A stretch of 6,094 nt of DNA from Nitrososphaera sp. (GTDB lineage: Archaea > Thermoproteota > Nitrososphaeria > Nitrososphaerales > Nitrososphaeraceae), in the NCBI GenBank assembly GCA_025450475.1, contig JANWHJ010000085.1:1-6094 (forward strand), read 5' to 3'. Every line of letters starts with the position of its first letter. Position 1 is the stretch's first letter. This document shows, piece after piece, positions 1-5,175 of this stretch. Under the pieces are notes generated by a model, which made no database searches, had not been told where the DNA came from, and saw only the letters and a list, made by a program, of their open reading frames with translations. Both the position numbers and the translations under genes were made by a program.

Positions 1-1
1 C

Positions 2-199
2 GAGTCTATTCTGAAAAAGCACAAGATAGAGTACCAGATCTGGCACGCAAAACTGAAACAATACATTTCAAGCGTGATCGACAACCACCAGATAACGCTC
101 AACGCGCCAAAGCTGCCTCCGATCCCGTGGAAGCACATGGCCGGCTCCGTGGCGACCCTGTCGCTGGTTTATCTGGCAAAGTTCATCGGCGTCTTTTAG
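2..199 (+). CDS. C-terminal part of an unrecognised protein with a hydrophobic tail
   Basis: The reading frame is open from the left edge (first full codon at base 2) and gives 65 residues before TAG at 197-199. I do not recognise the family. The visible part is a charged, aromatic, probably helical stretch (ESILKKHKIEYQIWHAKLKQ), then a proline-rich turn (KLPPIPW), then a hydrophobic run of about 20 residues ending in KFIGVF at the very C-terminus. That ending could be a last membrane span or a tail anchor, but it may equally be a buried helix. The next gene starts 35 bases downstream on the same strand. That gap holds its own TATA-like box, so the two need not be one transcript. The start and the N-terminal part lie outside the window. 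Confidence 0.6.
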   Translation, partial: ESILKKHKIEYQIWHAKLKQYISSVIDNHQITLNAPKLPPIPWKHMAGSVATLSLVYLAKFIGVF

Positions 200-204
200 C
201 AAAA

Positions 205-213
205 CTATTATTT
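205..213 (+). promoter_or_regulatory. TATA-like box (box A) for the 172-residue gene
   Basis: The AT-rich stretch CTATTATTT is centred about 26 bases before the ATG at 235, the normal archaeal distance from box A to the transcription start. It would give a leaderless mRNA. This is the main reason for choosing the start at 235. It was found by eye only. Confidence 0.4.
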
Positions 214-234
214 CTTTCGCTCCAATCCCACGCG

Positions 235-753
235 ATGTCAGCCACCTTCCAGCACTATGGCATATCGCCCTGGGAGATCGAAGTCATCTACGACACGCTC
301 AGACGCTCCTTTGAAGTCGAGGAGAAGCAGCTGCAACCCGATGACCCGCAGTACGTCAGCATGATCGAGATAGGGTTCCCGGCGGCGTACGGCGAATCAT
401 TTTTTCAGGCTTTCACGATGGACAGCTGGTTCAAGATAAAGGGCGTCATTAAAGACATCAAGCGAAGGCGCGGCAAAAAGGGTGTAAAGACGTTTCTCAG
501 ATTTTCCGGCTACGGCAAGGAGAAAGTCGATCTCGTCTTCCCCATAATGTCAAAAGGAGAGCGGCAGTTTGAGATGGGAATTGAAAAAATAGAATACCTT
601 GTAGACATTGTGCCGGTGCAGCTGAAGATGGTACCGTCAAAGGCCGAGGAGATCTGGTATTCGTACGACGAAGTGAGTTTTCGGTGGAGCCCGGCGGTTG
701 CAAAAAGCGACGTCAACTATTTTTTCAAGAACGGCGAATGGAATACGAAATAA
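235..753 (+). CDS. Unrecognised 172-residue protein
   Basis: The product begins MSATFQHYGISPW and ends FKNGEWNTK. I do not recognise its family. It is soluble-looking, with no signal peptide or membrane span. It has a central basic stretch (DIKRRRGKKGVK, about residues 73-84) that could bind nucleic acid or be a surface loop, and it is rich in aromatic residues and in short alternating segments suggestive of beta strands (for example FLRFSGYG, VDLVFPIM). The open frame runs upstream to an ATG at 127, but that start would overlap the preceding gene by 73 bases. The added residues also read like out-of-frame sequence, so I use the ATG at 235, which has a TATA-like box 26 bases upstream. The TAA at 751-753 directly abuts the stop of the convergent gene. 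Codon use resembles the other genes here, so it is probably a real lineage-specific protein. Confidence 0.7.
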   Translation: MSATFQHYGISPWEIEVIYDTLRRSFEVEEKQLQPDDPQYVSMIEIGFPAAYGESFFQAFTMDSWFKIKGVIKDIKRRRGKKGVKTFLRFSGYGKEKVDLVFPIMSKGERQFEMGIEKIEYLVDIVPVQLKMVPSKAEEIWYSYDEVSFRWSPAVAKSDVNYFFKNGEWNTK

Positions 754-1194
754 TCACTTCAGCTGGTTGATGACGGGCGAGTCGTGTATCGCCTTACTCA
801 TCTCGTTGTTCTTTTTGTCAATGAAATCGAGCGACTCGGCCAACTTTTTGGACTTGCCGTACTTGAACCTTATCAGCTCGCGGTGGCGCCAGTAGTGTCT
901 GCCCTCCGACACTGACAGAGTTGTGAAATAGTCAGGGCCCTTCAGACCGTCCGGCAGTTTCACGTTGTATGGCAGCAGGTATTCAATGCTGAACCACTCG
1001 TCGCCGTCAGGGTAGTCGTTACCGGTGAAAACGTCAAAGTAGAGGTGCAAGACGTCTTCGAATGTCAGACCGTCTTCGGAGAGGTTTGGGTGCTTGACGC
1101 TTGACTTGTGGTAATCCACCTGCAAGAGCGCCGGCTCAAAGTAAGCCTTTATGATGGCCCGTCGAAAGACTTCATTTGCCTCCTTAAGGTTCAA
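754..1194 (-). CDS. Unrecognised 146-residue acidic protein, TTG start
   Basis: The product begins (M)NLKEANEVFRRAIIKAYFE. I do not recognise its family. It has no membrane span. The N-terminal third looks helical, the middle is acidic and aromatic (TFEDVLHLYFDVFTGNDYPDGD, about residues 44-65), and the C-terminal third is basic (RHRELIRFKYGKSKKL). The start is unusual. An in-frame TAG at 1203-1201 closes the frame upstream, the only in-frame start codon near it is TTG at 1194-1192, and the nearest ATG (1210-1208) is out of frame. A strong TATA box (1217-1230) sits about 29 bases upstream, so the message would be nearly leaderless. The TGA stop (756-754) abuts the stop of the convergent gene, leaving no room for separate terminators. 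A later start is possible, but no internal ATG occurs before the C-terminal end. Confidence 0.65.
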   Translation of the reverse strand: MNLKEANEVFRRAIIKAYFEPALLQVDYHKSSVKHPNLSEDGLTFEDVLHLYFDVFTGNDYPDGDEWFSIEYLLPYNVKLPDGLKGPDYFTTLSVSEGRHYWRHRELIRFKYGKSKKLAESLDFIDKKNNEMSKAIHDSPVINQLK

Positions 1195-1216
1195 AGAGAG
1201 CTATAACCATGTGTGT

Positions 1217-1230
1217 AGATTATATAATCT
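1217..1230 (-). promoter_or_regulatory. Perfectly palindromic TATA box
   Basis: AGATTATATAATCT is a perfect 14-base palindrome that contains a good archaeal TATA box. Its centre is about 29 bases upstream of the TTG start at 1194 on the minus strand. On that strand it is preceded by AAAA, an A-rich stretch that could act as a BRE. Being symmetrical, it could in principle also fire toward the tRNA gene, but that gene has its own box at 1301-1310. Confidence 0.5.
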
Positions 1231-1300
1231 TTTTAGGCTAAAGCCAACAAATTTTGCAATGTATGATGATGCGGGTGCCTGACTTCGGAGTCTGTTATGA

Positions 1301-1310
1301 TTAATATAAT
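1301..1310 (+). promoter_or_regulatory. TATA-like box for the tRNA-Ser gene
   Basis: TTAATATAAT is centred about 29 bases before the first base of the mature tRNA at 1335. That suits transcription starting a few bases upstream of the mature 5' end. It is a simple box A match found by eye. Confidence 0.5.
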
Positions 1311-1334
1311 GTGTCTTGCACTGCTTCCTTGCGG

Positions 1335-1418
1335 GCGGGGGTCGCCTAGCCTGGTAGGGCGTGGGATTGCTAATCCCATGTCCGAAAGGACACGTGGGTT
1401 CGAATCCCACTCCCCGCG
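1335..1418 (+). tRNA. tRNA-Ser, anticodon GCU (AGC/AGU codons)
   Basis: The full cloverleaf can be folded by hand. The acceptor stem pairs GCGGGGG (1335-1341) with TCCCCGC (1411-1417), with one G-U pair, and the discriminator base is G1418. T1342 is position 8. The D arm pairs GCCT with GGGC (1344-1360). The anticodon stem pairs TGGGA (1362-1366) with TCCCA (1374-1378), with loop TTGCTAA and anticodon GCT at 1369-1371. The long variable arm pairs TGTCC with GGACA (1379-1392) around a GAAA tetraloop, typical of class II serine tRNAs. The T arm pairs GTGGG with CCCAC around TTCGAAT. No intron is present and CCA is not encoded (CCT follows), so the tail must be added after transcription. A T4 run at 1421-1424 is the only terminator-like feature. 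Confidence 0.95.
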
Positions 1419-1465
1419 CCTTTTGCAATCAGCAAGATACTGACGATTCATAAAAATACTGTGCC

Positions 1466-1660
1466 CTAGATAGCTGTTACAACTGAAGTTCTTTTAGACG
1501 AGGCAGTATCTTTTGGTCGAATCATCCTGCCGTCATGAGTATGAACAGACGCGTCGGTCTCCTTGCCACAAGAGACACATTTCCACTGAACATTTTCTTC
1601 GCATGTGGGACATAATGCAATTTGCTGTAATTCACCGCCACATGCTCTGCAAGATGTCAT
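1466..1660 (-). CDS. Small zinc-ribbon protein, 64 residues
   Basis: The product begins MTSCRACGGELQQIALCPTC. It has three CxxC knuckles: C4/C7, C17/C20 and C28/C31. The first two pairs, in the contexts CRACGG and CPTC, look like one compact zinc ribbon. The third pair (WKCVSCGKE) may form a second site with H40 and H42 in the following VHTHDG, or may be a half-ribbon. The tail (RPKDTASSKRTSVV) is polar and probably disordered. Such short zinc-ribbon proteins are common in archaea and often act in nucleic-acid or protein contacts, but no specific role can be read here. The ATG at 1660 is the first residue before the knuckle, and an AT-rich stretch (about 1677-1689) lies upstream. The gene is more AT-rich than its neighbours. 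It is divergent from the ahbAB-like gene and convergent with the tRNA gene, with no operon partner. Confidence 0.7.
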   Translation of the reverse strand: MTSCRACGGELQQIALCPTCEENVQWKCVSCGKETDASVHTHDGRMIRPKDTASSKRTSVVTAI

Positions 1661-1927
1661 TCTTTTAAGTAATATGCTATAATAGTTAAGTCATTGCGAA
1701 GAATGTTAAATAATTGTGCCTCTAGTTTGCAAAGATTGGCTAATACTACACTTTCGTCAGGGACCAATAGTCAGCAAATCATTTGTTTCTAAGTCACAAA
1801 ATGCAGGTGCTAGCCGTAAAGAACGGGAAGCGCCTGTAGAGCGCACTGGGGAGCAGAGCGCCATAATGGCCAAGCCCTACAGGCAGCGACAACAACGATT
1901 GTCCTCCATATAACCAGACAAGCACCT
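1661..1927. other. Gene-free stretch between the zinc-ribbon gene and the small membrane ORF
   Basis: I see no convincing protein gene on either strand here. The short open frames (for example 1716-1913 on + and the frame through 1794-2021 on -) have no recognisable domain and no good promoter spacing. The left part (1661-1800) is AT-rich. The right part (1800-1927) is more GC-rich and contains an inverted repeat at 1832-1884. The stretch could hold a promoter, a small RNA or a decayed gene. The sequence does not decide between them. Confidence 0.5.
1832..1884. repeat. Long-range inverted repeat, possible RNA stem
   Basis: GCCTGTAG at 1832-1839 is exactly complementary to CTACAGGC at 1877-1884, separated by 37 bases. 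Inside it, GCGC at 1841-1844 can pair with GCGC at 1858-1861. Together these would form a two-part stem with a loop. It lies in a gene-free stretch, so it could belong to a small RNA or mark an operator or terminator-like structure. An 8-base match over this distance can also occur by chance. Confidence 0.3.
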
Positions 1928-2047
1928 TTAGGGGAGGGAGGGTCGCCTTGACCAGTGCCTGAAAATATACAGGATCAGAAAGGTCATACCTACAGATTGC
2001 GCAACGACTGAGACGATCCACGCGACGTCGCTTGCTGCAGCCACCAT
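1928..2047 (-). CDS. Possible 39-residue single-span membrane protein
   Basis: ATG at 2047-2045 opens a frame to TAA at 1930-1928, giving MVAAASDVAWIVSVVAQSVG followed by MTFLILYIFRHWSRRPSLP. Residues from about 9 to 29 are hydrophobic and long enough for one membrane span. They are followed by a basic tail (RHWSRRP), as expected for an N-out, C-in miniprotein under the positive-inside rule. A TATA-like box (ATTAAAAAC, 2075-2067) lies about 25 bases upstream of the ATG, consistent with a leaderless message. The frame is divergent from the ahbAB-like gene, with 56 bases between the two starts. No family is recognised. The alternative is chance: the ORF is short and another open frame overlaps it on the same strand (1794-2021), though that one lacks a clean hydrophobic pattern. 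Confidence 0.4.
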   Translation of the reverse strand: MVAAASDVAWIVSVVAQSVGMTFLILYIFRHWSRRPSLP

Positions 2048-2048
2048 T

Positions 2049-2076
2049 CCATTATATCAGAGGTAAGTTTTTAATG
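2049..2076. promoter_or_regulatory. Divergent promoter region for the ahbAB-like gene and the small membrane ORF
   Basis: Two AT-rich elements lie between the divergent starts at 2047 (-) and 2104 (+): CATTATATC near 2049-2057 and TTTTTAAT at 2068-2075. The second is about 32 bases before the plus-strand ATG and about 25 bases before the minus-strand ATG, so one box could serve both directions. The first would give the plus-strand gene a leader of roughly 25 bases. Which of them is used cannot be told from sequence alone. Confidence 0.35.
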
Positions 2077-2103
2077 GATTGGTAACAACTTTCATCTCGC
2101 CCA

Positions 2104-3099
2104 ATGCAAGCAAACGAGCGGCTTAACGAGATTGACAAAAAGCTGCTTAATGAAATCCAGTGGGTTTTTCCCCTTGCCGACAGGCCCTACCTAGAGATTG
2201 CAGGCAGACACGGCATTTCAGAGCATGATGTCATGCGCAGGGTAGCAGCCCTGAAAGAGATGGGCCTGGTCAGGCAGATAAATGCCATTTTCGACACGCG
2301 CCGGCTTGGCTACAAGAGCGCGCTGGTCGCATTTTCTGTAAAGCCGGACAAGCTCGATTCTGTTGCTGATAAAATAAATGAGCACCCTGGAGTCAGCCAC
2401 AACTATGAGCGCAACCATGAGTACAACATGTGGTTCACGCTTGCAGTCCCTCCTGGCTCTGACATGAAGAACGATCTTGACAGCATGGCGGCGCTCGATG
2501 GTGTGATAAAGTACCGCGTTCTTCCGACGCTAAAGCTGTACAAGATAGGGGTCAGGCTTGATATGGTCAATGAAGACGCCGAAAAACCAAAGCCCACCGA
2601 TGAAGTGAAGGAGCTGAACTCTGAAAAGGTGCAACTGACCGAGCGCGATAAAGAGTTCATCCGCGAACTGCAAAAAGATCTTGCAGTGTTTCCAGAGCCG
2701 TTCAAGGAACTTGCCGACAAGCTGGGGATAACAACTGGCGAACTCTTTGCCAAAGCCAGAGAGTACGAGGGCATTGGCATCATGAGGCGCTATGCCGCTA
2801 TACTGCGCCACCGCGACGTGGGCTTTGTCGCAAATGGTATGGTTGTGTGGAATGTACCCGAAGACAGAATAGACGACGTTGGCGCAAAGCTGGCCGCGTT
2901 CCCGCAGGTGAGCCACTGCTACCGTAGACCTGTCTACCCTGACTGGAGGTTCAACCTATTCAGCATGATCCACGCAAGGACACTGCAGGCGGCTGAAAAC
3001 ATGGCTGTTGAAATGTCAGAAATCATCGGAGTGAAAGACTACCAGATACTGTTTAGCTCGCGCGAATTCAAAAAAGAGCGCGTGAAATATTTCGTCTAG
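2104..3099 (+). CDS. ahbAB: Fused siroheme decarboxylase (AhbA-AhbB type), Lrp/AsnC-like fold
   Basis: The protein has 331 residues in two similar halves. Each half has an AsnC/Lrp-type helix-turn-helix (about 10-57 and 179-226) followed by a ferredoxin-like domain. The AhbA/AhbB/NirDLGH signatures are clear: GVSHNYERNHEYNMWFTL at 96-113 and VSHCYRRPVYPDWRFNLFSM at 269-288, with histidines H99 and H271. Family members remove two acetate carboxylates of siroheme to give 12,18-didecarboxysiroheme, in the siroheme-dependent (Ahb) heme pathway or, in Nir proteins, toward heme d1. The usual arrangement is two separate chains of about 150-170 residues. Here they are joined by a charged linker (about 155-178). 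It acts in the cytoplasm. The HTH relationship invites annotation as a transcription regulator, but the VSHxY motifs argue for the enzyme. The ATG at 2104 is the first start after the promoter region. The stop shares CTAG with the convergent hemerythrin gene. Confidence 0.85.
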   Translation: MQANERLNEIDKKLLNEIQWVFPLADRPYLEIAGRHGISEHDVMRRVAALKEMGLVRQINAIFDTRRLGYKSALVAFSVKPDKLDSVADKINEHPGVSHNYERNHEYNMWFTLAVPPGSDMKNDLDSMAALDGVIKYRVLPTLKLYKIGVRLDMVNEDAEKPKPTDEVKELNSEKVQLTERDKEFIRELQKDLAVFPEPFKELADKLGITTGELFAKAREYEGIGIMRRYAAILRHRDVGFVANGMVVWNVPEDRIDDVGAKLAAFPQVSHCYRRPVYPDWRFNLFSMIHARTLQAAENMAVEMSEIIGVKDYQILFSSREFKKERVKYFV

Positions 3100-3641
3100 T
3101 TTGCCCACTCTGTTTTTTCCAGCTGCTTCAAGACTTCTGCCATGTTACCGCTTTTGCGCACGCATTCATGTTTCATGCGCTCGAATTCCTTTTTCAGATC
3201 TTTTTCTTCCCCGTCAGAGAGTGCTCGCTTTTCCTTGACATCGGTAAAGAACCGGTCCTCTTTAGAGGTGTGATCCAGGATGAAGAGTGAATATGTCTTG
3301 AGGTAGCGGGCGAGAGGCTCCCTCGCGTCCCTGCCCTGCAGAAACTCTTCAAGGTGGACCCTGACCCGCCTGGCGATTCTCCTGCCAAACTCGTGCTCAA
3401 GCACGAACTTGCGGATCTCTTCCGAATAATGATCCCTGCCTTCAGTTTCTGGAAAGTAGCTGTTCTCCTCCTTGCCGTGGTGGAAGTTGTCGACAAACTG
3501 CTCGATCATGTCTGCTATTTTTATCAGGTCGCCGAAAGGCACGTCCTTGCCTTCGTACAGAAGGGTGTAGCATTTTTCAATTACCGCCTGCAGCCGCCTG
3601 ATGAAAATGTGATCCTGCAGCAGATCATTTGTGGCGCTCAT
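3096..3641 (-). CDS. Hemerythrin-like (HHE) non-heme di-iron protein
   Basis: The protein has 181 residues forming a predicted four-helix bundle with the hemerythrin ligand pattern in order: H11 (QDHIF), H54/H55 with E58/E59 (FHHGKEEN), H83 (LEHEFGR), and H124 with E128 (LDHTSKED). These match the His/carboxylate set that binds a di-iron centre. Prokaryotic members bind O2 or sense or handle O2, NO or peroxide, in the cytoplasm. The C-terminal 40 residues are a charged, helical extension (KEKRALSDGEEKDLKKEFER) beyond the core. It is the last gene of the minus-strand operon. Its ATG (3641-3639) overlaps the aldo/keto reductase stop in ATGA, so translation is probably coupled. Its TAG stop lies inside CTAG, shared with the convergent ahbAB-like gene. 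Whether it carries, senses or removes oxygen, or supplies iron, cannot be decided from the sequence. Confidence 0.88.
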   Translation of the reverse strand: MSATNDLLQDHIFIRRLQAVIEKCYTLLYEGKDVPFGDLIKIADMIEQFVDNFHHGKEENSYFPETEGRDHYSEEIRKFVLEHEFGRRIARRVRVHLEEFLQGRDAREPLARYLKTYSLFILDHTSKEDRFFTDVKEKRALSDGEEKDLKKEFERMKHECVRKSGNMAEVLKQLEKTEWAN

Positions 3642-4624
3642 TTGGCAATAGGCGGGACGTAAAAGTTCTTTTCATACATCTGCTCTACGCCTGCCGCTTC
3701 AGACGTGTTGAGGTAGTTGCCGTCAGAGAGCGATGCAAACATCTCTATCTCCTCGATGCTGATCATTGTGGGCAGGACGACTGAAATCTGCTTTTGTGAC
3801 AGTATGAATTTTATCGCCAGTTCTGTGATGTTCCAGCCCTTGCTGTTTGCAACGGGCTTCATGTTCTCGATCTTTTGCATCGCCTCCATGATGAACTCTT
3901 GCTTTCTGAAGCTGCGGTGGTCGTTCTTGTCAAATTTCGTGTCCGCGTTGACTTTGCCAGTCAGCAGGCCTGACGCGTCTGGTACTCTTACCATAATGCC
4001 CACGTCGTGGTGCTCGGCTTCCCGGATAAAGTCGCGCCCCGGGTCTTGCTCCAGTACGTTGTAGACCGTCTGCAAACAGGTGATGTTCCGAGTCTTGATC
4101 GCCTCAAGCCCCTCGTCCTTCCACCCTATAGCCGGCCCAAGAGCCGCCCCGTGGCTCTTGATCGTGCCCTTTTTCACGAGATTGTCAAGCGTTGAAAACA
4201 GACCGTCGTTTCTTACCGCGTCCATCTTGGGGTTGTGCAGGCTGTAGACGTCGATGTAATCGGTCTGAAGCCGCTCAAGGCTTTGCTTTAGCGCGAACTG
4301 CAGAAAATCTGGATCGTGTTTTTGCGGAAGTTCACTGTGACCTATCTGCTCAGCGTTATACATGTCATAACCCCATTTAGTTGAATAAACAATTTCTTCG
4401 CGCATGCCCTTAAACGCCTGCCCTATCAGCCGCTCACTCTTGCCCTTGCCGTACATGTCGGCAATCTCGAAAAAGTTGATCCCGAGGTCATAGGCGCGCT
4501 TTAGCATCCTTACCGCTTCGTCGTCGTCGATCTTTTTGCCCCACCAGTCAAGGCCGATCGTCCACGCGCCAAAGCCTATCTCGCTTACCTTTATGCCGCT
4601 CTTGCCGAGTACCCGGTATTTCAT
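3638..4624 (-). CDS. Aldo/keto reductase family protein
   Basis: The protein has 328 residues, a normal AKR length, with the (beta/alpha)8-barrel landmarks. The N-terminus is MKYRVLGKSGIKVSEIGFGA, followed by GINFFEIADMYGKGKSERLIG (48-68), STKWG (81-85), DYIDVYSLHNP (122-132) and the LSQKQISVVLP segment near 275-285 in the cofactor-binding region. Family members reduce carbonyls with NAD(P)H in the cytoplasm. Of the usual Asp-Tyr-Lys-His tetrad, Y58, K83 and H130 are present, but the Asp position is E53 (GAG codon). This substitution may alter or abolish typical activity. The substrate is unknown. The gene overlaps the upstream DUF1802-like gene by 4 bases (ATGA, 4624-4621) and the hemerythrin gene downstream in the same way. 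The context suggests a role linked to heme or redox metabolism rather than general detoxification, but this is inference. Confidence 0.88.
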   Translation of the reverse strand: MKYRVLGKSGIKVSEIGFGAWTIGLDWWGKKIDDDEAVRMLKRAYDLGINFFEIADMYGKGKSERLIGQAFKGMREEIVYSTKWGYDMYNAEQIGHSELPQKHDPDFLQFALKQSLERLQTDYIDVYSLHNPKMDAVRNDGLFSTLDNLVKKGTIKSHGAALGPAIGWKDEGLEAIKTRNITCLQTVYNVLEQDPGRDFIREAEHHDVGIMVRVPDASGLLTGKVNADTKFDKNDHRSFRKQEFIMEAMQKIENMKPVANSKGWNITELAIKFILSQKQISVVLPTMISIEEIEMFASLSDGNYLNTSEAAGVEQMYEKNFYVPPIAK

Positions 4625-5175
4625 GCCGCTATCGATAGAACTCCTTTTACTTCAGACGATATTTTGTTGAATTGTAAATCGCTCATCACTGGCTTGCCGT
4701 CGGCTTCGATATCAAGCGGTATCCACGACTTGCAGCCAGCCCACTCGGGCTTGTCGTCTACCATTACAGGTTTGTCAAGTTTGAAAACGCGCAAGAGTAT
4801 AACGCTCATTGGCTTCTTGGGGTTGTAATCCATCCTCGCATTAACATAGCTTTCGTTCCACACATGGTATTTTTCAAGCGACTTGAGAGCCGCGCGGTCG
4901 GTTATTTCCTTAACCTCCACCACCTGAGCGTATGCAGTCATCTTGTTGCTGCCTTCTGCAGGCTGATCCTTTAGCACTTCGTCCAGCTTTTCTGCGTAAT
5001 CATGCTGAAGATGATCTTTGGATTGGTGCTCAAACGTCGGGAAGAGCAAGAACTTGTCGTGCTTTATTTCAAAGCCCTGCCGGTATTCCAATATGCCGCC
5101 CTTACGCAAAAGCACGATCTGCCGGCCTTCTTCAAGAGCCCTGCAGACGACGGCCCATTCTTTTAGCGCCTGCAT
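4621..5175 (-). CDS. DUF1802-like protein
   Basis: The protein has 184 residues beginning MQALKEWAVVCRALEEGRQI. It shows what I recognise as the DUF1802 signature: KEWAVVCRALEEGRQ at the start, LLRKGGI at 22-28, GFEIKHDKFLLFPTFEHQ at 34-51, and a later all-beta-looking C-terminal half (HVWNESYVN, ILLRVFKLDKP). No membrane span or signal peptide is seen. The family has no established function that I can state. Its conserved KGG and FPTxEHQ motifs suggest a binding or catalytic site. The start ATG (5175-5173) overlaps the last base of the upstream stop (TAATG), and its own TGA overlaps the next ATG (ATGA). It is therefore very probably translated together with the Cld/HemQ-family protein and the aldo/keto reductase. 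The stoichiometric coupling hints at a partner or accessory role in the same pathway. Confidence 0.7.
   Translation of the reverse strand: MQALKEWAVVCRALEEGRQIVLLRKGGILEYRQGFEIKHDKFLLFPTFEHQSKDHLQHDYAEKLDEVLKDQPAEGSNKMTAYAQVVEVKEITDRAALKSLEKYHVWNESYVNARMDYNPKKPMSVILLRVFKLDKPVMVDDKPEWAGCKSWIPLDIEADGKPVMSDLQFNKISSEVKGVLSIAA

Noticed and set aside
127..234. N-terminal extension of the 172-residue gene from an ATG at 127
   Set aside because: It would overlap the preceding gene by 73 bases, the added residues read like an out-of-frame translation, and a TATA-like box supports the ATG at 235.
1263..1303. Possible C/D box sRNA: ATGATGA (C-box match) at 1263-1269 and CTGA at 1279-1282, with a small GACT-TCGG-AGTC hairpin at 1281-1292
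   Set aside because: The guide spacing is short, the second C-like element (ATGATTA) is poor, no closing D box follows, and the stretch runs into the tRNA promoter.
1201..1451. Two minus-strand open frames across the tRNA, one reading RGVGFEPTCPFGHG and the other EWDSNPRVLSDMG
   Set aside because: These are the well-known spurious peptides produced by translating antisense to a serine-type tRNA gene. The tRNA folds perfectly.
1716..1913. Plus-strand 65-residue open frame
   Set aside because: It has no domain, odd composition and no promoter at a suitable distance, and it crosses the inverted repeat.
1794..2021. Minus-strand 75-residue open frame with a CAICRYDL start
   Set aside because: It overlaps the better-supported 39-residue frame on the same strand, has no second metal-binding pair, and has no TATA box before its ATG.
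2104..3099. Annotation of this gene as an Lrp/AsnC transcription regulator
   Set aside because: The two VSHxY motifs and the tandem AhbA/AhbB arrangement fit siroheme decarboxylases. The helix-turn-helix is shared ancestry.
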